Source of the DNA: Candidatus Cloacimonadota bacterium
GTDB lineage: Bacteria; Cloacimonadota; Cloacimonadia; JGIOTU-2; B8-G9
Direction: 5' to 3'
Length of the DNA: 7,663 nucleotides
Assembly (NCBI GenBank): GCA_003647765.1
Contig: QMNM01000056.1
Location: forward strand, 1-7,663
Shown: positions 1 through 6,683 of the stretch, piece after piece
How positions within the stretch are numbered: position 1 is the first letter of the stretch
How the letters are laid out: every line of letters starts with the position of its first letter
Notes under the pieces: generated by a model
What the model was told of the DNA's origin: nothing
What the model saw: only the letters and a program-made list of their open reading frames with translations
The model's database searches: none
Translations under genes and position numbers: made by a program

Positions 1-78
1 AAAAGTATAAGTAGCGTAATTATTAGAATTAGAAAGAAATTACGATATTTTATAGGAATCATTTAATTTTGTATCCAT

Positions 79-115
79 ATTTTCCAGCCACTAAGAACAC
101 TAAGTTACACTAATG
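79..115 (+). repeat. CACTAAG-type periodic repeat, copy 1
   Basis: The core reads CACTAAG (89-95), AA, CACTAAG (98-104), TTA, CACTAAT (108-114). Its first 22 bases (79-100) are identical to 249-270, forming a perfect direct repeat 170 bases apart. The unit structure is seen directly. Membership of a genome-wide dispersed family is inferred. Confidence 0.75.
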
Positions 116-193
116 ATTTTTTATTCAAAAATTTATTTTAGTACTGCTTCTAGGGATTTTTAGAGTGGACTAATGAATATTAAAAAAAATAAT

Positions 194-218
194 CTCTGTG
201 TTCTCTGTGTCTCTGTGG
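194..218 (-). repeat. CACAGAG-type periodic repeat
   Basis: Read on the minus strand this is three CACAGAG units separated by one and two A residues and preceded by C. The same 25-base design occurs at 7627-7651 in the opposite orientation, with two mismatches. Two copies this far apart in one window, both outside genes, indicate a dispersed intergenic repeat. Confidence 0.8.
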
Positions 219-227
219 TAAATAATA

Positions 228-246
228 CTTCGTGAATTTCGTGGCT
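228..246 (-). repeat. CACGAAT-type periodic repeat
   Basis: On the minus strand it reads AGC, then CACGAAA, TT, CACGAAG. Its last 11 bases on the plus strand (236-246) are the exact reverse complement of 339-349, so the two form a small inverted pair about 90 bases apart. Confidence 0.6.
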
Positions 247-248
247 AC

Positions 249-284
249 ATTTTCCAGCCACTAAGAACACAAATAAACACGAAT
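249..284 (+). repeat. Mixed CACTAAG/CACGAAT repeat, copy 2
   Basis: Bases 249-270 repeat 79-100 exactly. The units then change type: CACTAAG (259-265), CACAAAT (268-274), CACGAAT (278-284). The element therefore looks like a chimera of two repeat subtypes that are otherwise separate in this window. Confidence 0.7.
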
Positions 285-338
285 AAATTTTTAGCAAATA
301 GAAAGTTGTTTTCTGTTGTATTAGTTTTGCATCAAGTA

Positions 339-363
339 AGCCACGAAATCAATAAACACTCAT
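339..363 (+). repeat. degenerate CACGAAT-type repeat
   Basis: AGC followed by CACGAAA (342-348), then a diverged stretch ending in CACTCAT next to the atpC stop codon. The first 11 bases are the reverse complement of 236-246. This is the weakest copy of the cluster. Confidence 0.4.
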
Positions 364-764
364 TATGATAGTTCTATTGTTTTGATGCGTGCTATTGCAC
401 GATGTAAAGCTGCTTCTGCACGGCGGAAATCAATATCTCCTTTTTCTTTTAATCTTCGCTCTGCTCGCTTTCTGGCTTGCTCTGCTCTTTCCTTGTCTAT
501 ATCTGAACTATGCTCTATTGTTTCTGTAACTATATTTACCTTATCAAAGTCAATTTCAGCAAAACCATTGTGAATAGAGAAGTAGTCATAATCGTTTCCA
601 ACACGAATTAGAATAGTTCCTGGACGAATGGAAGTTAAAAATGGGGTATGACCATAAAGTACACCAAAATCACCTTCTTTACCTGGCAGAACAATCTCGT
701 CAACTTCTTTATTATATGCAACTTTTTGTGGATTGATAATTTTTAGTCGTAATTTCTCTGCCAT
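363..764 (-). CDS. atpC: F-type ATP synthase epsilon subunit
   Basis: This is the epsilon subunit of the F1 sector. It forms part of the central stalk with gamma, couples rotation to the c-ring and commonly regulates ATP hydrolysis. The protein is 133 residues, the usual bacterial size. Residues 1-85 read as the N-terminal beta sandwich: an early LRLKIINPQ strand, then VDEIVLPGKEGDFGVLYGHTPF around 21-42, which is highly typical. The remainder is the charged alpha-helical hairpin, rich in Ala, Arg, Lys and Glu. The ATG is preceded by GTGAG (771-775), a weak ribosome binding site. The gene lies 64 bases after atpD on the same strand, so it is almost certainly the last gene of the atpGDC transcript. 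No terminator was recognised after it. Confidence 0.95.
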   Translation of the reverse strand: MAEKLRLKIINPQKVAYNKEVDEIVLPGKEGDFGVLYGHTPFLTSIRPGTILIRVGNDYDYFSIHNGFAEIDFDKVNIVTETIEHSSDIDKERAEQARKRAERRLKEKGDIDFRRAEAALHRAIARIKTIELS

Positions 765-828
765 AGTTATCTCACTTATTTAATATTATATTAGTCATTC
801 TTACTAACAATTGTGCATCACTAAGACA

Positions 829-2283
<1,455 letters not shown>

Positions 2284-2297
2284 TCAGGCAATTTTGT

Positions 2298-3194
2298 CTA
2301 TCTTATTGCTTCTGCACCTGATGCAACTTCAATAATTTGTCTGGTAATATCCGACTGACGCTTACGATTAAACTGTAAGTTCAAATTTCTAATCATCTCT
2401 TCTGCATTATCAGTTGCTGAATCCATTGCTGTCATTCTTGCACCTTGCTCCGCGGCTGATGACTCCAATAATATTCTCCATATCTGCACATCTAAATGTT
2501 TTCTTACCAATTCATCTATCAATATCTTTGGTTCCGGCTCAAATAGATATGGAATTAAAATATTTTTCACTTTATCTTCTTTTGGAATTTCTTGTAAAGG
2601 TAATAATTGCCTGACAACTATTCTATGTTGAATAGCAGATTTGAACTCATTATAAATAGCTATAACCTGATCACATTTTCCATCAAGGAAATCGCGAACA
2701 ACTATATTCATTATTTTAGATGTATAATCATATCTTAACTCATTAAAAAATCCTATAAATTCTTCTAAAATATTAGGATGTGCTTTATGTTTTACTTTTG
2801 AAATTCGTTTTTGAAAATAGTCTCTGACTTTCTTACCAATACAAATTATGCTAATATTTTTATCTTTGTTTCTGTTAAGAAAATTCTCTGCTTCTCTTAT
2901 TATATTATGATTAAATGACCCACATAATCCCTTATCAGCAGTAACAACAATTACAATGATATTTTTTATGCTATGATTCTCAATATCTTTCATAAGAGGA
3001 TGAACTTCTCGTTTTGTTCTTGTTACAAGATAAGCGAGTAATCTGTCAATTTCATTAGCATAAGGACGAGCATTAAATATCCACTGTTGTACCCTTCTCA
3101 ATTTTGCCGCAGATACCATTTTCATTGCTTTTGTTATCTGCTGCGTGCTTTTAATTGATCCTATTCTTTCTCTAATCTCTTTTAAACTTGCCAT
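2298..3194 (-). CDS. atpG: F-type ATP synthase gamma subunit
   Basis: Gamma is the rotating shaft of F1; its N- and C-terminal helices form the coiled coil inside the alpha3beta3 ring. The protein is 298 residues, a normal length. The N terminus (MASLKEIRERIGSIKSTQQI, then TKAMKMVSAAKLRR) and the C terminus (ARMTAMDSATDNAEEMI onward, to the end at residue 298) are the two most conserved gamma regions, and both are intact. The middle holds a Rossmann-like domain with ADKGLCGSFN near residues 90-100. The ATG has GGAG (3206-3209) 11 bases upstream, an acceptable but long spacing. In most bacteria atpA directly precedes atpG. Here 478 gene-free bases and then an unrelated pilin gene do, so atpG is the first gene of its transcript. 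A possible promoter lies at 3295-3323. Confidence 0.97.
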   Translation of the reverse strand: MASLKEIRERIGSIKSTQQITKAMKMVSAAKLRRVQQWIFNARPYANEIDRLLAYLVTRTKREVHPLMKDIENHSIKNIIVIVVTADKGLCGSFNHNIIREAENFLNRNKDKNISIICIGKKVRDYFQKRISKVKHKAHPNILEEFIGFFNELRYDYTSKIMNIVVRDFLDGKCDQVIAIYNEFKSAIQHRIVVRQLLPLQEIPKEDKVKNILIPYLFEPEPKILIDELVRKHLDVQIWRILLESSAAEQGARMTAMDSATDNAEEMIRNLNLQFNRKRQSDITRQIIEVASGAEAIR

Positions 3195-3294
3195 AGATGT
3201 CTATGCTCCATAACAAAAATACTTGTTCCCATATGATTCTCTTTATGTATTCATTTGTTACTGTATTTCCTTTAACTTATCTAAAACTTTTTCA

Positions 3295-3323
3295 ATTAAC
3301 TGAATGTAATTCTACTTTGTCAA
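3295..3323 (-). promoter_or_regulatory. possible sigma70-type promoter for atpGDC
   Basis: Minus strand TTGACA (3323-3318) is followed after 17 bases by GTTAAT (3300-3295), a 4/6 match to TATAAT. The start of atpG is about 100 bases downstream. The -35 hexamer lies inside a 13-bp interrupted palindrome, ACTTTG-T-CAAAGT on the plus strand (3314-3326), which could be an operator. Against it, the same word occurs elsewhere in the window as a repeat, so the TTGACA may be incidental. Confidence 0.3.
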
Positions 3324-3329
3324 AGTTAC
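3307..3329 (-). repeat. inverted word pair, left copy
   Basis: The minus strand reads GTAACTTTGACAAAGTAGAA followed by TTA. The plus strand at 4372-4393 carries the same word with one base deleted and one substitution. The two copies face each other across the pilin gene. A third, weaker relative lies on the plus strand at 3501-3523. Confidence 0.55.
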
Positions 3330-3340
3330 GACTGTATAAA

Positions 3341-3360
3341 CACAGAGGCTTCACCCTGTG
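3341..3360 (-). other. small hairpin upstream of atpG
   Basis: On the minus strand CACAGGG and TCTGTG, with an intervening TGAAGCC, fold into a stem of five Watson-Crick pairs (CACAG/CTGTG) plus a G-U and a G-C pair, with a loop of about six nucleotides. The wobble works only in the minus-strand RNA; the plus strand has an A/C mismatch there. No T run follows, so it is not an intrinsic terminator. It lies inside the degenerate reading frame of this gap. Confidence 0.4.
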
Positions 3361-3672
3361 AAATAATTACTTTATCTCTACATCTTTTGTCTAATCTATT
3401 TTTATATTTCACTGGATAAATCAATAAAAGAATACTAAAGCGTCCTTTGAATATGGCTTTTTAAAGCGATTTTTTGACTTAGCGTGTTGGTTCACACATG
3501 TAATCTGACAGAGTAAAAATAAGTAAGTATCAATAAATTGGTATAAACCTGATACGAAAATAAACTTTGTGATTTTGTTCTATAATTCAATTTTGATAAT
3601 CACTTAACAATTTCAGATGTTTTTTATATTTTTGCTTTTAGATTGAGCTAATCAAATACAATCTGATAACGA

Positions 3673-4074
3673 TTATGGTAGCCAGGCAGTGTCAATGATA
3701 TTCTTTTCTCCAGATGTTTTCCATGGTCCATTTGGCAAACAATAAACTACTTTCGCTCCCTCCTTACCAAATTCCTTTGTAGTAGTAGCCTCTATTGTAG
3801 AATCAGTTACAGCATAAACGAAATATTTGCTATCCAATTGCATATTAAGTTGGCTAATATCAAAAGCAAAATAACCGTTTTCCTTTTTAAATTCCACATT
3901 TTTTTGACGAATTTTAGCAATAGTTGTAATTGCTTCTTTAAGTCGTTCTTGCTTTATTTTAGAGCTATACATTGGAATAACAATTGTCATAATAATACCA
4001 ACGATCATAATTACCATCAACAACTCAAGTAATGAAAACCCATGCTTTTTCCTTCTCTCTAAAGAATTAGACAT
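3673..4074 (-). CDS. prepilin-like protein, type IV pilin/pseudopilin class III signal
   Basis: This 133-residue protein carries a class III prepilin signal: a basic leader ending RRKKHG, cleavage after Gly12, mature Phe13, and Glu17 at the +5 position needed for assembly. The hydrophobic helix FSLLELLMVIMIVGIIMTIV runs from 13 to about 33, followed by PMYSS and an amphipathic KQERLKEA helix. The globular part (about 50-133) has one Cys (112) and a GPWKTSG turn near the C terminus. It should be cleaved and methylated by PilD and inserted into a type IV pilus, competence pilus or type II secretion pseudopilus; which one cannot be told. No pil or gsp gene is in the window and the gene stands alone. 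The ATG has a strong GGAGGA site (4078-4083) four bases upstream and its own likely promoter. The globular domain was not recognised. Confidence 0.85.
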   Translation of the reverse strand: MSNSLERRKKHGFSLLELLMVIMIVGIIMTIVIPMYSSKIKQERLKEAITTIAKIRQKNVEFKKENGYFAFDISQLNMQLDSKYFVYAVTDSTIEATTTKEFGKEGAKVVYCLPNGPWKTSGEKNIIDTAWLP

Positions 4075-4107
4075 AATTCCTCCAAATTATTTCTCAATTT
4101 TCTACCG

Positions 4108-4137
4108 AAAATAGAAATATACAAACTTTTTTGTCAA
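4108..4137 (-). promoter_or_regulatory. sigma70-type promoter of the pilin gene
   Basis: Minus strand TTGACA (4137-4132, a perfect -35) is followed after 18 bases by TATTTT (4113-4108, 4/6 match to TATAAT). Transcription would start about 25-30 bases before the ATG, leaving room for the GGAGGA ribosome site. The gene lies about 350 bases after pyrC, which supports separate transcription. Confidence 0.55.
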
Positions 4138-4161
4138 AGAAAGACATTTACCAAACATTGA

Positions 4162-4173
4162 AATCCTAGGATT
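4162..4173. promoter_or_regulatory. 12-bp perfect palindrome upstream of the pilin promoter
   Basis: AATCCTAGGATT is its own reverse complement and lies about 25 bases upstream of the -35 hexamer of the pilin promoter. A perfect dyad at this position could be an activator or repressor site. It is short enough to occur by chance and no second copy was found. Confidence 0.25.
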
Positions 4174-4371
4174 CTTTTAATATTTTTGGGAAACTATTTA
4201 TGAATTCATTATAGTTTTATTTTATCAAGTACTGATTTGTTCCTCTGTTTCTTACAACCATACTCATTTACTAATAAGTCAGTTTTCACATTGTTCTTGA
4301 TGAATAACTCGTAGCAACTTTTTTCATTACTGCATTATTTATTGATTTAATAATAATATAACATTTTCATT

Positions 4372-4393
4372 GTAACTTGACAAAGTAAAATTA
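4372..4393 (+). repeat. inverted word pair, right copy
   Basis: The plus strand reads GTAACTTGACAAAGTAAAAT followed by TA, the partner of the minus-strand word at 3307-3329 with one deletion and one substitution. It includes a TTGACA, but no gene lies downstream on the plus strand. Confidence 0.5.
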
Positions 4394-4424
4394 GTGATTG
4401 ATTAAAAAATACCTTCCTAAAAAT

Positions 4425-5693
4425 TCATAATGTTCTATAAAATTTGACTTTCCCATTCACAATAGTGAGAAAAACCTTTCCCTGAACATTCCATCTATCA
4501 AATGGAGAAAAGTGTGCTTTTGAATAAAAACGCGAAGAATCAATTGTCCACTTCTTCTGCATATCCACAGCCACTATATCAGCATAATATCCTTCTTGTA
4601 TCTCACCCCTATTTTCAATATTGAAAATTTTAGCAGGATTTTCACTCATTAAAGATATTAGTTTTTTTAGTGTTAAATTGCCTTTATTTACTTCATTTAT
4701 AAGAAGATGCGGCATAGTTTCCAAACCGGGAAATCCAGAAGGGGCTTCATTGTAATGTCTCTGCTTCTCTTGCAGTAAATGAGGTGCATGGTCAGAAGCA
4801 ATTGTATCAATAGTGCCATCTAAAACTGCGTCCCAAAGTGCTTTATTATCCTGTTCTGTCCTAAGTGGAGGATTAACCTTCCCAATATTGCCAATTTTCT
4901 TAATTATCTTCTCATTCAGCAATAGATGATGCGGCGTAACTTCACAATAAACCTGATTTGATTCTTTATATTTTCTAATCATATCAATTTCTTCTGCTGT
5001 TGAAATATGAGCAATGTAAAGTGTATTCCATACTTCAGAAACAATTTTCAAAACAAGTTCTGTCCCTTTTATAGCACATTCTCTATTCCTGATTTGGTTA
5101 TGATAAATAGGTGAATTATATTGAATTTTAGTTCGCCACTTATCTATACATTCCTGTAATTCAGAATGAACTACAATTGGCTTATTATGAAATTTTGCAA
5201 CTGAAAAAATCCTTCTCAAAACTTCCTTGTTTTGTACAATATCATTTGAGTTAGAAGCTGACATAAAAACTTTAATCCCAACTACATCATTTGGATTGGC
5301 TTTTAGTATTCTATCAATTTCAAAAATATTGCTCTTTGTTGCACCAAGAAAGAATCTATAATTCACTAATGATTTCTTGGCTTGTTTTCGTTTTAAGTTC
5401 AAATTATACAAGTTTGTAGTTGGTGGAATTGTATTTGGCATATCAAGAACAGTGGTAATTCCATTAGTAACAGCTGCTCTGCTCGCAGATGCCCAATCTT
5501 CTTTATATGATAGAGATAAGTCCCTGATATGAGTGTGAGAATCTATAATCCCCGGAATAACGACATTTCCTTGAATATCAATCTGCTTATCAGAATCAGG
5601 AAAACCATACCCAATGTATGCGATTTTCTTACCATCAATCAGGATATTTTTTAATCCTTCTATTAAACTGCAATTTTTTAGAAGCAATCTCAT
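4425..5693 (-). CDS. pyrC: dihydroorotase, CAD-like (carboxylated lysine) type
   Basis: It interconverts N-carbamoyl-L-aspartate and dihydroorotate, the third step of UMP synthesis. Numbering from the ATG at 5693 (422 residues), the amidohydrolase metal ligands are all present: His53 and His55 in DSHTHIRD, Lys141 in GIKVFMSAS (the lysine expected to be carboxylated), His176 in VVHSE, His229 in IAHIST and Asp301 in SDHAPH. Substrate contacts are likely Arg57, Asn87 in DMPNTIPPTT, the NPPLR loop (274-278) and His305. The GATKSN, KVFMSAS and SPFDRW words match one subgroup of multifunctional-type dihydroorotases. The ATG overlaps the pyrK TGA by one base (TGATG), indicating translational coupling; a TTG one codon earlier (5694-5696) is the alternative. 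AAGGG lies about 10 bases upstream. An allantoinase or hydantoinase is less likely given the pyrD-pyrK neighbours. Confidence 0.93.
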   Translation of the reverse strand: MRLLLKNCSLIEGLKNILIDGKKIAYIGYGFPDSDKQIDIQGNVVIPGIIDSHTHIRDLSLSYKEDWASASRAAVTNGITTVLDMPNTIPPTTNLYNLNLKRKQAKKSLVNYRFFLGATKSNIFEIDRILKANPNDVVGIKVFMSASNSNDIVQNKEVLRRIFSVAKFHNKPIVVHSELQECIDKWRTKIQYNSPIYHNQIRNRECAIKGTELVLKIVSEVWNTLYIAHISTAEEIDMIRKYKESNQVYCEVTPHHLLLNEKIIKKIGNIGKVNPPLRTEQDNKALWDAVLDGTIDTIASDHAPHLLQEKQRHYNEAPSGFPGLETMPHLLINEVNKGNLTLKKLISLMSENPAKIFNIENRGEIQEGYYADIVAVDMQKKWTIDSSRFYSKAHFSPFDRWNVQGKVFLTIVNGKVKFYRTL

Positions 5694-6472
5694 CAAAAAT
5701 AGACCCTTTTTCCAGAGGCATTTCTTTTATAAACACCAAATTCTGATAATCGCTTTACTACTTCTTTGTCTAAAACAGGACCTTCTTTACAAATAATGAT
5801 TCCAAGCGAGTCAATAACACATTGGCCACAAATTCCAATTGCACATTTCATATATCTCTCAATCAGAACTTCACAAGGTATTGTATCACACATATCTACA
5901 ATTTTTTTTAGCATTGGCTCTGGGCCAGAAGCATAAATCATATCAAATTTTTCATTTTGAAGAAGAGGTGAAACAATACTCATAACAGTGCCTTTATTTC
6001 CCAAAGAGCCATCATCCGTTGTAAAAAAAACTTTATCTGTTATTCTTTTGAAATTCTCAATAAACAGAATATCTTCTTTTGTTTTAGCCCCATTTATGAT
6101 AGTAATATCAGCATTATATTTTTTTAACATTTTTGATAAGAACAAAAGCGGAGGCACAGCATAACCACCTCCAATAAGAAGAACTTTATCACTTAAAGAA
6201 AAAGAGCTTCCATAAGGACCTCTAAAAGATAAAACATCGCCTTTTTTCAACTGAAAAAGACGGGTTGTAAATTCGCCTATCTTTTTTACAGTAATAGAGA
6301 ACTCATTGTCAGTGCAGTCAGAAATAGAAAAGGGTTTCTCTCCACACTCAAAATCTGTAAGCATAATGAATTGACCTGGTTTGGCATTCAAATTATAAGA
6401 GAAAGTAAATGTTTTAACTGATTTGCTCTCTTTGCGAATATTTTTTATTTCTAATGTAATTCTTCTATCCAT
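5693..6472 (-). CDS. pyrK: dihydroorotate dehydrogenase electron-transfer subunit (FAD, 2Fe-2S)
   Basis: PyrK carries electrons from the FMN of PyrD through a 2Fe-2S cluster and FAD to NAD+, in class 1B dihydroorotate dehydrogenase. The 259-residue protein has a ferredoxin-reductase-like barrel (about 1-90) with the FAD motif KPFSIS (46-51) and GPYGSSF (85-91). The NAD domain (about 95-200) has GGGYAVPPLL (101-110) and ASGPEPM (181-187). The C-terminal cluster-binding segment has Cys210, Cys215, Cys218 and Cys228 (Cx4CxxCx9C), followed by KEGPVLD. The ERYMKCAIGICGQC segment resembles what I recall of archaeal-type PyrK sequences. The ATG lacks a clear ribosome binding site. The stop overlaps the pyrC start by one base. 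PyrD is encoded upstream across a 211-base gap, so the two subunits are co-oriented but not tightly linked. Confidence 0.92.
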   Translation of the reverse strand: MDRRITLEIKNIRKESKSVKTFTFSYNLNAKPGQFIMLTDFECGEKPFSISDCTDNEFSITVKKIGEFTTRLFQLKKGDVLSFRGPYGSSFSLSDKVLLIGGGYAVPPLLFLSKMLKKYNADITIINGAKTKEDILFIENFKRITDKVFFTTDDGSLGNKGTVMSIVSPLLQNEKFDMIYASGPEPMLKKIVDMCDTIPCEVLIERYMKCAIGICGQCVIDSLGIIICKEGPVLDKEVVKRLSEFGVYKRNASGKRVYF

Positions 6473-6510
6473 AGGTCTGATATCTTTTTATTAATTCAGT
6501 GCAAAAACCC

Positions 6511-6567
6511 TAATAAAATGTCAAAATCCAAATTACCAATATTTAATAAAATGTCAAAATCCAAATT
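6511..6567 (-). repeat. 24-bp direct repeat, two copies 33 bp apart
   Basis: Bases 6511-6534 and 6544-6567 are identical over 24 positions, beginning TAATAAAATGTCAAAATCCA and ending AATT, separated by nine bases. A degenerate third copy may follow (about 6577-6590). Each copy contains TTGACA on the minus strand, 50-90 bases upstream of pyrK, but no good -10 stands at the right distance. The block lies between the two subunit genes of one enzyme. Confidence 0.85.
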
Positions 6568-6639
6568 TCTAATGATAAATGATATAAGGCAAATAATAGA
6601 AATATATCAAAGTTATTCAGGATATTCTTTTTGTATTTT

Positions 6640-6660
6640 TACGCACTATGCATTACGGCT
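6640..6660 (+). repeat. tandem heptamers in the pyrD-pyrK gap
   Basis: Three heptamers run without a gap: TACGCAC (6640-6646), TATGCAT (6647-6653), TACGGCT (6654-6660). The following bases to 6675, read on the minus strand, give CACAAAA, TTA, CACAAGC, which fits the CACNNNN pattern of the left-end repeats. Short and imperfect. Confidence 0.4.
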
Positions 6661-6683
6661 TGTGTAATTTTGTGGTTAATGTA

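Larger units (their letters stand above)
1..362. other. gene-free, repeat-rich region downstream of atpC
   Basis: No open frame here looks coding on either strand, and no intrinsic terminator (GC stem followed by a T run) follows the atpC stop on the minus strand. Instead the stretch holds a cluster of short periodic repeats made of CACNNNN units, at about 86-115, 194-218, 228-246, 256-284 and 339-363, in both orientations. GTGGCT at 241-246 and AGCCAC at 256-261 can pair as a 6-bp stem with a 9-nt loop, at the point where two repeats diverge. I infer an intergenic repeat island rather than a lost gene. Confidence 0.7.
3195..3672. other. gene-free gap between pilin gene and atpG
   Basis: No complete gene is visible. 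On the minus strand 3460-3326 is an open frame of 44 codons with no ATG; the only near starts are TTG and GTG. It reads KAIFKGRFSILLLIYPVKY and onward, ending ASVFIQS before TAA, and contains a hairpin (3341-3360). Immediately downstream lies the word at 3307-3329 that recurs inverted at 4372-4393. No trace of the 3' end of atpA could be recognised, although a stop-free run ending KVLDKLKEIQ (minus strand, about 3258-3308) was considered. The gap may hold a decayed element plus the atpG leader. Confidence 0.55.
4075..4424. other. gene-free gap between pyrC and pilin gene
   Basis: This gap holds the pilin promoter (4108-4137), a 12-bp palindrome (4162-4173) and the right copy of the inverted word pair (4372-4393). 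The rest is AT-rich with no recognisable gene and no clear terminator for pyrC. A stop-free run of 41 codons on the minus strand (4334-4212) lacks an ATG and a ribosome binding site. Confidence 0.6.

Noticed and set aside
79-270. CRISPR array from the 22-bp direct repeat
   Set aside because: Only two exact copies 170 bases apart, with other periodic repeats in between and no regular spacers or cas genes.
3258-3308. Possible remnant of the atpA 3' end upstream of atpG (a 17-residue minus-strand run ending KVLDKLKEIQ)
   Set aside because: Too short, closed by a stop on both sides and not recognisably like the AtpA C terminus; chance is the simpler explanation.
3456-3475. Plus-strand intrinsic terminator (GCTTT/AAAGC then six T)
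   Set aside because: The stem is AT-rich with a loop of only two bases unless it is shortened to four pairs, and no plus-strand gene lies upstream to need it.
3640-3664. Inverted repeat AGATTG/CAATCT just downstream of the pilin stop as a terminator
   Set aside because: Six AT-rich pairs around a 13-base loop with no T run after it on the minus strand.
4212-4334. 41-codon open frame on the minus strand ending in DKIKL
   Set aside because: It has no ATG, GTG or TTG start with a ribosome binding site near its beginning, and no recognisable homology. Runs of this length without a stop are expected by chance across six frames.
4377-4405. Promoter on the plus strand (TTGACA with a GATTAA 17 bases later)
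   Set aside because: No plus-strand gene follows; it runs into the 3' end of pyrC in antisense. The TTGACA belongs to a repeated word, so it is better explained as part of that repeat.
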